From Pasteurellaceae bacterium Pebbles2 (GTDB taxonomy: Bacteria > Pseudomonadota > Gammaproteobacteria > Enterobacterales > Pasteurellaceae), in NCBI GenBank assembly GCA_023101505.1, contig LVZA01000001.1:1364001-1428000 (forward strand): a stretch of DNA of 64,000 bases, in the 5' to 3' direction. Shown here in pieces: positions 39,095-49,472 of the stretch; within the stretch, counting starts at the first letter, position 1; each line of letters opens with the position of its first letter. The notes beneath the pieces are model-generated. The model saw only the letters and a program-made list of their open reading frames with translations. It did no database searches and had not been told where the DNA came from. Position numbers and translations under genes: made by a program.

Positions 39095-40519
39095 ATGAAA
39101 GAAATCATCGCAAGCAATGGTGAAGTGTTTGAAATTTCACCGCACTTATGGCAACAAAATCAACAGCAACAATCGCTGTTAATTCGCTATTTGGCGTGCC
39201 CTTTGCGTGAGAACGAGCAAACCATTTGGCTGGCGGTGGACAGCTTAAATAATTTGGCGGCTTGCGATGCGTTTTCCTTTCTTTCAGGCAAAGTGATTGA
39301 GCCAGTGTTGTTGGCTGCTGATGAGTTAAAAGCCTTACTACAAGCCTTTTCACCGCAAGCGTTGAACGTGGAAGAAAGCCCTGTTTTTTATGCGCAACAA
39401 CCGCTCCACGAAGATGCGCTACACACCGAAACAGCGCAAGGGCAAAAAAGCGATGAGCCTGTTATTCAATTACTGAATAATATTTTTGAAAATGCGCAAC
39501 GGCAACAAGCCTCAGATATTCATCTTGAACCGCAAGCGCAACATTTGCAAGTGCGCTTTCGGGTGGACGGTGTGTTGCAAACCCAGCCACCGATTGCGTT
39601 AGCGTTGGCGAGCCGAGTGATTTCACGGCTGAAATTACTTGCTAAGTTAGATATTAGCGAAATGCGTTTGCCTCAAGACGGACGTTTTCAATTTAAAACC
39701 ACTTTTTCAGATCGGCTTGATTTTCGCCTTTCCACCTTACCTACGCCATTGGGTGAAAAAGCGGTATTGCGTGTGCAACAAAATACACCAGTGCAATTTT
39801 CTTTTGCCGAACTGGGAATGAATAACACACAGCAAAAACAGATTAAAACTGCCCTTAGCCAGCCACAGGGCTTGATTTTGGTTACAGGTCCGACAGGAAG
39901 TGGAAAAAGTATCACACTTTACACCGCACTTTCGCACTTAAACCGCCCCGAAAAGCACATAATGACGGCGGAAGATCCGATTGAAATTGCGCTTTCAGGC
40001 ATTATTCAAACTCAAGTAAATCCGCAAATTGGCTTAGATTTCAGTCGTTTATTGCGCACTTTTTTGCGCCAAGATCCTGACATCATTATGTTAGGGGAAA
40101 TTCGAGATGAAGAAAGTGCCGCAATGGCGTTGCGAGCGGCACAAACAGGGCATTTGGTGCTTTCCACTTTACACACTAACGATGCGCCGTCGGCCATTCC
40201 ACGCTTGCTACAATTAGGTGTGAAACAGCACGAAATCGACAATGCGCTGTTATTAGTTATCGCCCAGCGTTTAGTGCGAAAATGCTGTGAACATCGGCAA
40301 AAGTGCGGTGAAAAATCGGAAAGTTTTGCTGATTGTACGCAAGGCAGTTGTCATCAAGGTTATAAGGGGCGAGTGGGAATTTATCAATTTTTACAACCGC
40401 ACTTTCAACTTGATTTCCCCACGCTTCACCAAGCCGCAATGGAAAAAGTGGAACAGGGCATCACCGATTTAGCCGAAGTTCAGCGTATGTTGGGGCAAGA
40501 CAACGGAGGCAGCCAATGA
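39095..40519 (+). CDS. pilB: Type IV pilus assembly ATPase PilB
   Basis: 474 residues. PilB is the hexameric motor that extends the pilus. The Walker A motif GPTGSGKS is at residues 265-272, the Asp and Walker B boxes appear as IIMLGEIRDEESA, and the His box as GHLVLSTLHTND. A tetracysteine zinc element typical of the family is present near the C terminus (CCEHRQKCG and CTQGSCHQGYKGR). It overlaps pilC by four bases (ATGA) with a GGAGG for pilC inside its end. Confidence 0.95.
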   Translation: MKEIIASNGEVFEISPHLWQQNQQQQSLLIRYLACPLRENEQTIWLAVDSLNNLAACDAFSFLSGKVIEPVLLAADELKALLQAFSPQALNVEESPVFYAQQPLHEDALHTETAQGQKSDEPVIQLLNNIFENAQRQQASDIHLEPQAQHLQVRFRVDGVLQTQPPIALALASRVISRLKLLAKLDISEMRLPQDGRFQFKTTFSDRLDFRLSTLPTPLGEKAVLRVQQNTPVQFSFAELGMNNTQQKQIKTALSQPQGLILVTGPTGSGKSITLYTALSHLNRPEKHIMTAEDPIEIALSGIIQTQVNPQIGLDFSRLLRTFLRQDPDIIMLGEIRDEESAAMALRAAQTGHLVLSTLHTNDAPSAIPRLLQLGVKQHEIDNALLLVIAQRLVRKCCEHRQKCGEKSESFADCTQGSCHQGYKGRVGIYQFLQPHFQLDFPTLHQAAMEKVEQGITDLAEVQRMLGQDNGGSQ

Positions 40520-40542
40520 CACAAATGACACAAATGACACAG
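40516..40542 (+). repeat. Three tandem 9-bp units at the pilC start
   Basis: ATGACACAA is repeated three times (last copy ends in G rather than A). Each unit restores the frame and supplies a further in-frame ATG at 40516, 40525 and 40534. Confidence 0.95.
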
Positions 40543-41762
40543 TTAAAAATGTTCCGCTGGAAAGGGGTTAATCGGCTCAATCAATCACAAAAAGGTATTT
40601 TGATTGCTGAAAACGAACAACAAGCTCGCCAAATTCTGTTGCAACGTGGCTGGCAAAAACTGAAATTACAGCAAAACTGGCAACTTTCTACCAAGCCAAC
40701 ACAAGCAGAAATTTGCGATGCGCTGTTGCAATTAGCGGTGTTGTTGAAATCTGCCGTGCCACTAAAAAATAGCTTGGTAATTTTGTTACAAAACTGCACG
40801 AATATTCAGCTTAATCAATGGATTAGAATATTAATTCACGAAATTGAAACAGGGTATTCCTTTTCACAAGCCTTAGCCAAACAAGCTACACAATACGCTT
40901 TTTTGAACCTGCAAGAACGGCAATTAATCCACGTGGGCGAAATGACAGGCAAGCTCCCGCAAGTGTGCGCTCAAATCGCTGAACACAAGCAACAAGCGTT
41001 GACCTTGCAACGAAAACTGCAGAAAATTTTGCTCTATCCTATTTTGGTGTTGGCAATCTCCATTATTTTAACCGCACTTTTGCTGATTTTTATCGTGCCG
41101 CAATTTGCCGATATGTATAGCAATAATCAAGCGCAGCTGCCTTTTTTCACCCAAATTTTATTAAGCCTTTCCAATAGTTTACAAGATTATTGGGCGTTGA
41201 TGTTATGCCTTATTGTGGCGTTGATTGCTGTGTTAAAACATCAGCTCAAACATTCCCTTCGGCTTAATCAATGCAAAAACAAATTGAGCGAAACAATGCC
41301 GATTTTAAGTAATGTAGTGCATCTTTCTCGCTTGGTGAGCTTTTGTCGAAGTTTGCATTTGATGCTGTTGTCGGGCGTGCCGTTAAATCAGGCGTTACAG
41401 TCTTTTTTGCCACAACAAAAAAGTTGGCAACAAAAAGCTGATGTGCAAGGCGATTTGTCATTAATCAGTGAGGTGAAAGCAATGCTACACTGGGTCAAAC
41501 AAGGCTATGCTTTTTCTGCAGCGGTGGGGACGGGGTTATTCCCAATGCAGGCACAACAAATGTTGCAAGTGGGCGAACAATCGGGGCAATTAGCGCAAAT
41601 GTTGAAGCACATCGCCGACACATATCAGCAACAACTCGATCACAAAATTGATTTACTTTCCCAAATGCTAGAGCCTTTATTAATGGTGGTAATCGGCGGT
41701 TTAATCGGCTTAATTATGTTGGGTTTATATTTACCGATCTTCAATATGGGATCGCTAATTCA

Positions 41763-41766
<4 letters not shown>
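40516..41766 (+). CDS. pilC: Type IV pilus inner membrane platform protein PilC
   Basis: 416 residues, with two GspF-type domains (about 55-180 and 255-385) and three membrane segments (near 168-195, 215-240 and 385-412). PilC is the inner membrane platform on which PilB works. The first nine residues are three repeats of Met-Thr-Gln, encoded by three tandem ATGACACAA units; GGAGG sits 6 bases before the first. It overlaps pilB and pilD by four bases each, so translation is coupled. Confidence 0.94.
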
Positions 41767-43147
<1,381 letters not shown>

Positions 43148-43157
43148 GAGAGAAAAA

Positions 43158-43361
43158 ATGAGCGAAACCTTTAGCGTAAATTGCCCCACTTGCCAAAAAT
43201 CGGTGATGTGGTTGCCTGAAAATCAATATCGTCCTTTTTGTAGCAAGCGTTGTCAGTTGATTGACTTGGGCGAATGGGCGGCGGAAGAAAAAGCCATTCC
43301 GTGTGAAACCGCCGATTTTGCGACCGACCCGAGTTTATCGGAAGATTGGTCGAGCCGTTAA
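43158..43361 (+). CDS. yacG: DNA gyrase inhibitor YacG
   Basis: 67 residues, with a four-cysteine zinc site: CPTC near residue 10 and CSKRC near 29. YacG binds GyrB and blocks gyrase in E. coli. [17 protein letters not shown] is the conserved core. It follows coaE by 10 bases. Confidence 0.94.
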   Translation: MSETFSVNCPTCQKSVMWLPENQYRPFCSKRCQLIDLGEWAAEEKAIPCETADFATDPSLSEDWSSR

Positions 43362-43390
43362 TATCTGCCAATAAATAATGAGAAAAGCCA

Positions 43391-43657
43391 ATGAATATTC
43401 AACATCAGCAAAATAATCAAGACGGTGAGTTTTTCCTGTTAGACGACAATGGCAACAAAATTGCTAAGCTTAGCTACTATTTCGTGGACGATCACAGTAT
43501 TAATGCAAATCATACCTTTGTGGCGGAAAGTCTGCGTGGGCAAGGGGTGGCAGATAAATTGTATCAAGCACTTGTGGCTTTTGTGCAAGCGGAAAAATTG
43601 AAGCTGATCCCGACCTGTAGTTATATCGCCAAAAAATGGCAACGAGAGCAGCGTTAA
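43391..43657 (+). CDS. Small GNAT-type N-acetyltransferase
   Basis: 88 residues, the one-domain GNAT_acetyltr_2 (YjdJ-like, COG2388) type. The acetyl-CoA loop is LRGQGVADKLYQAL and the C-terminal CSYIAKKW matches the family's conserved end. Substrate unknown. It follows yacG after 29 bases and may be the last gene of the pil-coaE transcript. Confidence 0.8.
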   Translation: MNIQHQQNNQDGEFFLLDDNGNKIAKLSYYFVDDHSINANHTFVAESLRGQGVADKLYQALVAFVQAEKLKLIPTCSYIAKKWQREQR

Positions 43658-43683
43658 CACAGCTTTTCGATGTTTTTCCATAC

Positions 43684-43734
43684 AAAGTGCGGTTGAATTT
43701 TTCAAAAATTTTGCTAAAATTTACCGCACTTTTT
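43684..43734 (+). terminator. Possible terminator from an inverted uptake-signal pair
   Basis: AAAGTGCGGT at 43684 and ACCGCACTTT at 43723 pair perfectly across a 29-base AT-rich loop, with Ts at the end. It separates the small acetyltransferase gene from the glycine riboswitch. Confidence 0.7.
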
Positions 43735-43775
43735 GATTAAATCAATTAAAAAGACAATAGTTCGGTTGAAGCTAG

Positions 43776-43976
43776 TTGGAGAATGGGGAATCGACCCCAT
43801 ACCGACGAGGTAAAATCTTTCAGGTGCAAGCGTAAGTTTGCGAGGACTGCTAGTGGACGAACCCTTGGAGAGATTTGGCGCATTTAAATTGCAATGTAGC
43901 CAAACGCCGAAGGCGAAAGAGTGAACGTGTTCAAACGCCACTTCAAACGCTCAGGCAAAAGGACAGGGGCAGAGAG
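43776..43976 (+). promoter_or_regulatory. Tandem glycine riboswitch
   Basis: Two aptamers in line. Aptamer 1 (about 43776-43860) has a perfect ATGGGG/CCCCAT stem, CCGACGAGG, TTTCAGGTGCAA and GAGGACTGC. Aptamer 2 (about 43864-43976) has GGAGAG, a TTGGC/GCCAA stem, CGCCGAAGGCGAA, CTCAGGCAAAAGGACAG and GCAGAG. These are the conserved core strings of the glycine riboswitch. It stands 85 bases ahead of an AGCS amino acid symporter, a known regulatory partner of the class. Confidence 0.93.
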
Positions 43977-43992
43977 TTTATTCGATTTTTTT

Positions 43993-44036
43993 GCGCTATT
44001 TTTATAGCGTACATTTCACTCTTTCCGCCTCCTTGT
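43993..44036 (+). promoter_or_regulatory. Expression platform of the glycine riboswitch
   Basis: A CGCTAT/ATAGCG hairpin (43994-44009) is followed at 44015-44030 by a segment complementary over 15 pairs, with one bulged C, to the aptamer 2 core at 43911-43925. Its CCTC at 44028-44031 is also complementary to the ribosome site GAGG at 44050-44053. This suggests a translational switch. Confidence 0.6.
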
Positions 44037-44061
44037 ATTATTATTTTACGAGGAATTTACA

Positions 44062-45450
44062 ATGTCATTAGACAGCATTCTATCATCAATCAACAGTTTT
44101 ATCTGGGGTGCGCCGTTGCTGATTTTACTATCAGGAACAGGGCTTTACCTCACACTTCGGCTAGGTTTTATCCAGATCGTACAATTACCACGAGCCTTAG
44201 TTTATATGTTCAAACGTGAACAAGGGCAGGGGCAAGCAGGCGATGTTTCTGCTTTTGCCGCACTTTGCACCGCACTTTCCGCAACCATTGGCACGGGGAA
44301 TATCGTAGGTGTGGCAACTGCCGTGCAAGCAGGCGGGCCTGGGGCGATTTTTTGGATGTGGCTGGTGGCGTTGTTGGGAATGGCAACAAAATATGCCGAG
44401 GGCTTGTTGGCGGTGAAATACCGTGTGCGTGATAAAAATGGCTTTATGGCTGGCGGCCCAATGTATTACATTGAGCGTGGTTTGGGGCTGAAATGGCTAG
44501 CGAAATTATTTGCCGTGTTCGGCGTGTTAGTCGCCTTTTTCGGCATCGGCACGTTTCCGCAAATTAATGCGATTACTCACGCAATGCAAGATACGTTCAG
44601 CGTACCAATCGGCGTGTCGGCAACGGTGATGACCTTGCTAGTGGCGGCGATTATTCTCGGTGGTGTAAAACGCATTGCCACCGTTTCTACTGTGGTAGTG
44701 CCGTTTATGGCGATTTTATATGTGGCAACTTCGGTGCTGATTTTAGTACTGAATGCCGACAAAGTGCCTGCGGCGATTGCTTTGATCGTACACAGTGCCT
44801 TTGACCCACAAGCTGCACTTGGCGGAGCGTTGGGGCTGACGGTGATGAAAGCCATTCAATCAGGCGTGGCTCGTGGGATTTTCTCTAACGAGGCGGGCTT
44901 AGGTTCAGCACCTATTGCCGCTGCTGCCGCACAAACCAAAGAGCCAGTGCGTCAAGGCTTGATTTCGATGACAGGGACGTTTCTCGACACCATTATTGTC
45001 TGCACAATGACAGGTTTAGTGCTAGTGATCACAGGTGTGTGGAACAGTGGTGTTGAGGGTGCTGCAGCAACGAATTTAGCCTTTGCACAAGGCTTAGGCA
45101 ACAGTATTGGGGCGACCATTGTTACTATCGGCTTGCTTTTCTTCGCATTTACCACCATTTTGGGTTGGTGCTATTACGGCGAACGCTGTTTTGTGTATCT
45201 ATTTGATATTCGTGGCATTAAAATCTACCGCACAATTTTCATCGCCTTGGTCGGCTGTGGGGCATTCTTAGAATTGCAATTAATTTGGATTTTAGCCGAC
45301 ATCGTGAATGGCTTAATGGCGTTCCCGAATTTAGTCGCCCTCATCGGCTTACGCCACGTGATTGTGAGCGAAACCAAAGATTATTTTCAACGCTTAGGAC
45401 AAACCCGATTTGATGCTGACGAAAGCCAAACTGCGGTGAAAAATATCTGA
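44062..45450 (+). CDS. Sodium:alanine/glycine symporter (AGCS family)
   Basis: 462 residues with about ten or eleven membrane segments. The AGCS signature is visible in ALSATIGTGNIVGVA near residue 72 and GIFSNEAGLGSAPIAAAA near 270. The riboswitch upstream indicates that glycine is sensed and suggests glycine or alanine as substrate. Ribosome site ACGAGGAA. Uptake signals occur at about 44267. A terminator follows. Confidence 0.95.
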   Translation: MSLDSILSSINSFIWGAPLLILLSGTGLYLTLRLGFIQIVQLPRALVYMFKREQGQGQAGDVSAFAALCTALSATIGTGNIVGVATAVQAGGPGAIFWMWLVALLGMATKYAEGLLAVKYRVRDKNGFMAGGPMYYIERGLGLKWLAKLFAVFGVLVAFFGIGTFPQINAITHAMQDTFSVPIGVSATVMTLLVAAIILGGVKRIATVSTVVVPFMAILYVATSVLILVLNADKVPAAIALIVHSAFDPQAALGGALGLTVMKAIQSGVARGIFSNEAGLGSAPIAAAAAQTKEPVRQGLISMTGTFLDTIIVCTMTGLVLVITGVWNSGVEGAAATNLAFAQGLGNSIGATIVTIGLLFFAFTTILGWCYYGERCFVYLFDIRGIKIYRTIFIALVGCGAFLELQLIWILADIVNGLMAFPNLVALIGLRHVIVSETKDYFQRLGQTRFDADESQTAVKNI

Positions 45451-45462
45451 TTTTTTTCTTTG

Positions 45463-45489
45463 ACCACGCTATGATAGCGTGGTTTTTTC
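45463..45489 (+). terminator. Terminator after the AGCS symporter
   Basis: ACCACGCTAT pairs with ATAGCGTGGT around a GATG-type loop overlap, followed by six Ts. Confidence 0.9.
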
Positions 45490-45510
45490 TGTCAATGGGA
45501 GTGAGAATTT

Positions 45511-46272
45511 ATGCCTACGTTGGTTTTTTTACACGGTTTACTCGGCACAAAAGCCGACTGGCAAGCGGTGATCGAAAAACTACAAAAAAATGCACCGCAC
45601 TTTCATTGCATCAGCCTTGATTTACCTTGGCACGGCGAAGCAAAATCGGTGGAAGTCGCTGATTTTGCCCAATGTAGCCAATATCTTGCAGAACAAATTC
45701 AAATCCATTGCCAAAATCAGCCTTATATTTTAATCGGCTATTCCCTTGGCGGACGGTTGGCGTTGCATTATGCCTTAGCGGCACAAGTGGAAAAAGGCAA
45801 TTTGCAAGGTGTGATCGTTGAGGGCGCAAATTTAGGCTTAAGTTCGGAAATCGACAAAAAAGTGCGGTGGGAAAATGATGCATTTTGGGCGAAGCGATTT
45901 GCCAACGAACCAGCGGAAAGTGTGCTAGAGGATTGGTATCAACAAGCAGTGTTTGCTCATCTTAATTCCACGCAACGAGCGGCGTTAATTGCCAAACGTG
46001 CAGCGAACTGCGGTGAAAATACAGCTAAAATGTTGTTAATAACCAGTCTTGCCAAGCAAATGGATTTTCGTTCAGCATTAGCTTCTACGACAATGCCCAT
46101 TTATTATTTGGTTGGCGAGAAAGATCAAAAATTCCGCCAAATGGCAGCGGAAAATCAATTAAATTATACGGTTATCCCACAAGCTGGGCATAATGCCCAT
46201 TCTGAAAATCCCGAGTGCTTTGCGTTAGAATTAAAGCGTTTTGCTTTTGAGATCGCAAAACTTTCGTTATAA
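45511..46272 (+). CDS. menH: SHCHC synthase MenH (menaquinone synthesis)
   Basis: 253 residues, alpha/beta hydrolase fold. MenH forms 2-succinyl-6-hydroxy-2,4-cyclohexadiene-1-carboxylate by removing pyruvate from SEPHCHC. The oxyanion motif HGLLGTKADW and the nucleophile Ser78 in GYSLGGRLAL are visible; the catalytic histidine lies in QAGHNAHSENPE. It leads menH-menB-menC; menF and menD are not in this window. Confidence 0.92.
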   Translation: MPTLVFLHGLLGTKADWQAVIEKLQKNAPHFHCISLDLPWHGEAKSVEVADFAQCSQYLAEQIQIHCQNQPYILIGYSLGGRLALHYALAAQVEKGNLQGVIVEGANLGLSSEIDKKVRWENDAFWAKRFANEPAESVLEDWYQQAVFAHLNSTQRAALIAKRAANCGENTAKMLLITSLAKQMDFRSALASTTMPIYYLVGEKDQKFRQMAAENQLNYTVIPQAGHNAHSENPECFALELKRFAFEIAKLSL

Positions 46273-46317
46273 TGACCGCACTTTTTATTTTAAGCACATT
46301 TTAACAAGGAAATTTTT

Positions 46318-47175
46318 ATGCAAAATCCAAACGATGATGTACTTTACGCCCCTGCTGAATGGGTTGACCACAGTGCAGGCTACACCGATATTCTTTACCA
46401 CAAATCAGTTGACGGCATTGCGAAAATCACCATTAATCGCCCAGAAGTGCGTAATGCATTCCGTCCGCAAACGGTGAAAGAAATGATCAATGCCTTTGCT
46501 GATGCACGCTTTGACGAAAAAATCGGCGTAATCGTGTTGACTGGACAAGGCGAAAAAGCATTCTGTTCAGGTGGCGACCAAAAAGTGCGTGGCGACTACG
46601 GCGGCTACAAAGATGACAGCGGCGTACATCACTTAAACGTGTTGGATTTCCAGCGTGATATTCGCAGCTGCCCGAAACCAGTGGTGGCAATGGTGGCAGG
46701 TTACGCTATCGGCGGCGGACACGTTTTACATATGTTATGTGATTTAACCATTTCAGCCGACAACGCTATTTATGGTCAAACAGGCCCGAAAGTTGGTTCG
46801 TTCGACGGCGGTTGGGGCGCAAGCTATATGGCACGCATTGTCGGTCAGAAAAAAGCCCGTGAAATCTGGTTCTTATGCCGCCAATACAATGCTCAAGAAG
46901 CGTTGGAAATGGGCTTGGTAAACACCGTTGTGCCTTATGCTGAGCTAGAAAAAGAAACCGTGCGTTGGTGTCGTGAAATGTTACGCAACAGCCCAATCGC
47001 TTTACGTTGCTTAAAAGCAGCGTTAAACGCAGATTGCGATGGTCAAGCAGGTCTGCAAGAACTCGCAGGCAATGCCACAATGTTGTTCTATATGACAGAA
47101 GAAGGTCAAGAGGGACGCAACGCGTTCAACGAAAAACGTGCACCAGATTTCGGTAAATTCAAGCGTAATCCTTAA
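46318..47175 (+). CDS. menB: 1,4-dihydroxy-2-naphthoyl-CoA synthase
   Basis: 285 residues, crotonase fold. MenB closes the second ring of the naphthoquinone nucleus. [18 protein letters not shown], the oxyanion region [10 protein letters not shown] and [20 protein letters not shown] (only GSFDGGWG quoted as diagnostic) identify it. AAGGAAA ahead of the ATG. A terminator separates it from menC. Confidence 0.97.
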   Translation: MQNPNDDVLYAPAEWVDHSAGYTDILYHKSVDGIAKITINRPEVRNAFRPQTVKEMINAFADARFDEKIGVIVLTGQGEKAFCSGGDQKVRGDYGGYKDDSGVHHLNVLDFQRDIRSCPKPVVAMVAGYAIGGGHVLHMLCDLTISADNAIYGQTGPKVGSFDGGWGASYMARIVGQKKAREIWFLCRQYNAQEALEMGLVNTVVPYAELEKETVRWCREMLRNSPIALRCLKAALNADCDGQAGLQELAGNATMLFYMTEEGQEGRNAFNEKRAPDFGKFKRNP

Positions 47176-47182
47176 TGATGAT

Positions 47183-47219
47183 TTCCCTTTAATTTGAATG
47201 AGTTAAAGGGAAGTTTTTT
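47183..47219 (+). terminator. Terminator between menB and menC
   Basis: TTCCCTTTAA and TTAAAGGGAA form a perfect 10-bp stem around a 10-base loop, followed by GTTTTTTA. menC expression must come from readthrough or a local promoter. Confidence 0.8.
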
Positions 47220-47244
47220 ATAAACATCTGCCATCGAGATCACA

Positions 47245-48243
47245 ATGACAACTAGAAGCTATAATTTATACCGTTATTCCATTCCTGTTGATAGCCAATT
47301 AATTCTGCGTAACCGTTTTTTGAAACGACGTGAGGGGTTGTTGGTGCGTATTCAGTGCAAGGATAGCGAGGGTTGGGGCGAAATTGCTCCTTTGCCAGAG
47401 TTTAGTGAAGAAACTTTGGAAATGGCGGAAAAACAGACCGCACTTTGGCTGAAAAAATGGGACGAAGCTCGTGCTAATAATGAAAAATTGTCGTTGGACG
47501 GCTTGTATCCGTCGGTGGCATTCGGCTTGAGCTGTGCTTTGGCGGAGCTGAAAGGCACGCTCGGTGAGCAAGGAAATTACCAAGTTGCACCGCTGTGTTA
47601 TGGTGATCCTGATGAGCTATATGAACCGCTAAATAAAATGCAGGGCGAAAAAGTGGCGAAAATTAAGGTCGGAATGTATGAAGCTAATCGTGATGGCTTA
47701 ATCGCCGATATGTTATTGGAAGCCATTCCCGACTTGCATTTACGCCTAGATGCTAATCGCAGTTGGACACCAGCCAAGGCGGCAATGTTCGCGAAATATG
47801 TGAAGCCTGAACACCGCAGTCGCATTCAATTTTTGGAAGAACCGTGCAAAACCCGTGATGAAAGTCGTCAGTTCGCACAGGAAACAGGCATTGCTATTGC
47901 GTGGGACGAGTCAGTGCGTGAGGCTGATTTTGTAGTGCAAGCTGAACCCAATGTGGCAGCGATTGTGATTAAACCGACCTTAGTAGGTTCTTTGCAAAAA
48001 TGTGTAGATTTAATTGAGCAGGCGCACGCTTGCGGAATGAAAGCGGTGATCAGTTCGTCGATTGAAAGCAGTTTAGGCTTAACGCAATTAGCCCGCATTG
48101 CACAGCAATATACGCCGAATGTTACTGCTGGATTGGATACCTTAAATTTAATGGAACATCAAATTCTTCGAGCGTGGCAAGGTTCAGATTTGCCTGTGAT
48201 TGATTTAAATTCTGAATTAATCGAAGAAGTGGCTTTGAATTAA
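47245..48243 (+). CDS. menC: o-Succinylbenzoate synthase
   Basis: 332 residues, enolase superfamily. MenC dehydrates SHCHC to o-succinylbenzoate. Catalytic lysines lie in AKIKVGMYE and [10 protein letters not shown]; metal ligands include Asp in RLDANRSW, Glu in FLEEPCK and Asp in IAWDESVRE. It follows menB in the same direction across a terminator. Confidence 0.95.
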   Translation: MTTRSYNLYRYSIPVDSQLILRNRFLKRREGLLVRIQCKDSEGWGEIAPLPEFSEETLEMAEKQTALWLKKWDEARANNEKLSLDGLYPSVAFGLSCALAELKGTLGEQGNYQVAPLCYGDPDELYEPLNKMQGEKVAKIKVGMYEANRDGLIADMLLEAIPDLHLRLDANRSWTPAKAAMFAKYVKPEHRSRIQFLEEPCKTRDESRQFAQETGIAIAWDESVREADFVVQAEPNVAAIVIKPTLVGSLQKCVDLIEQAHACGMKAVISSSIESSLGLTQLARIAQQYTPNVTAGLDTLNLMEHQILRAWQGSDLPVIDLNSELIEEVALN

Positions 48244-48325
48244 AAAGGTTAGACCACCATTTATCTTACTGAGATTTTTCATAAAACCTTTATAATGCTA
48301 AAAATTAACCGAAAAGGACGATATT

Positions 48326-48787
48326 ATGCCGAAATCTGCTCGAATTTTGCTGCTAAATGGCCCGAACTTGAATATGCTCGGCGTGCGTGAACCTACGCAT
48401 TATGGCTCACTTTCTTTGGCAGCGATTGAACAAAATTTGCAAGATTTAGCCCAAAAGTGCGGTGTTAATTTAGATTGTTTTCAAGCCAATAGCGAAGAAA
48501 AATTAATTGAAAAAATTCACCGCAGTTTTCAGCAAGTGGATTTCATCATCATCAACCCAGCCGCTTACACGCACACCAGCGTGGCGTTGCGAGATGCGTT
48601 GTTATCGGTCGCCATTCCTTTTGTGGAAGTGCATTTGTCGAATGTTCACAAACGTGAAGCCTTTCGCCATCATTCTTATTTTAGTGATGTCGCCGAGGGG
48701 GTAATGTGTGGATTTGGGGCAAAAGGCTATGAATATGCGTTTGATTTTGCCTTACAATATTTGGCAAAAAAAGCAGAAAATGTGTAA
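48326..48787 (+). CDS. aroQ: Type II 3-dehydroquinate dehydratase
   Basis: 153 residues. AroQ converts dehydroquinate to dehydroshikimate in the shikimate pathway. [31 protein letters not shown] and [16 protein letters not shown] are its hallmarks; the catalytic Tyr follows in the flexible loop (THYG). AAAAGGA precedes the ATG. An uptake signal lies inside at about 48454. Confidence 0.97.
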   Translation: MPKSARILLLNGPNLNMLGVREPTHYGSLSLAAIEQNLQDLAQKCGVNLDCFQANSEEKLIEKIHRSFQQVDFIIINPAAYTHTSVALRDALLSVAIPFVEVHLSNVHKREAFRHHSYFSDVAEGVMCGFGAKGYEYAFDFALQYLAKKAENV

Positions 48788-48942
48788 TTTTCGCAGAAAT
48801 TTGCATAAATTTGTCGCCAACGCACCGTTTTTCGGGTAATCTTGCATTCGCAAAAAAACAGAATTTTCTATCGTAATTTTTTATTAGTCTTTTTAATAAA
48901 AAAGTGCGGTCAATTTTTTTAATATTTTTAGGAAACTACATT

Positions 48943-49407
48943 ATGGCAATGGATATTCGTAAAATCAAAAAACTTATCGAATTAGTTGAAGAATCAGGCA
49001 TTATGGAATTAGAAATTTCCGAGGGGGAAGAATCTGTTCGCATTAGCCGTGGTTCTGCTGCACCAACAGCAGTGCAATATCAAATTCCTGCGGCAGCACC
49101 AGCTCCAGTCGCAGCACCTGTTGCGGCAGCGCCATCAGCTGCTCCAGCACCAGTGGCAGCCGAAGAATTATCAGGTCATATTATTCGTTCTCCTATGGTC
49201 GGCACATTCTATCGTAGCCCAAGCCCTGAAGCGAAAGCATTCGTTGAAGTAGGGCAATCTGTGAAAGTGGGCGATGCACTTTGTATCGTAGAAGCGATGA
49301 AAATGATGAATCGTATCGAAGCAGACAAAGCAGGCGTGGTGAAAGCCATTCTTATCAACGACGGCGAAGCGGTTGAATTTGACGAGCCATTAATCGTTAT
49401 CGAATAA
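48943..49407 (+). CDS. accB: Biotin carboxyl carrier protein of acetyl-CoA carboxylase
   Basis: 154 residues from the ATG at 48943 (AGGAAAC upstream); a longer in-frame start is unsupported. AccB carries biotin between the carboxylase and transferase. Biotin attaches to Lys120 in EAMKMMN. An Ala-Pro-rich linker joins the helical N terminus to the biotinyl domain. Followed by accC after a small hairpin. Confidence 0.97.
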   Translation: MAMDIRKIKKLIELVEESGIMELEISEGEESVRISRGSAAPTAVQYQIPAAAPAPVAAPVAAAPSAAPAPVAAEELSGHIIRSPMVGTFYRSPSPEAKAFVEVGQSVKVGDALCIVEAMKMMNRIEADKAGVVKAILINDGEAVEFDEPLIVIE

Positions 49408-49417
49408 TTTTTCATCA

Positions 49418-49441
49418 GTGGGCGGAATGCCCACGATTTTT
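49418..49441 (+). terminator. Hairpin between accB and accC
   Basis: GTGGGC pairs with GCCCAC around GGAAT, followed by GATTTTTAT. The T-run is interrupted, so it may act as a partial terminator that makes more AccB than AccC. Confidence 0.5.
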
Positions 49442-49472
49442 ATCTCATCAAATTTCAACTTGGAATAATTTT

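Noticed and set aside
40516-40542. Phase-variable on/off switch of pilC
   Set aside because: The unit is 9 bases, so changes in number cannot shift the frame. It is kept only as a possible tuning element.
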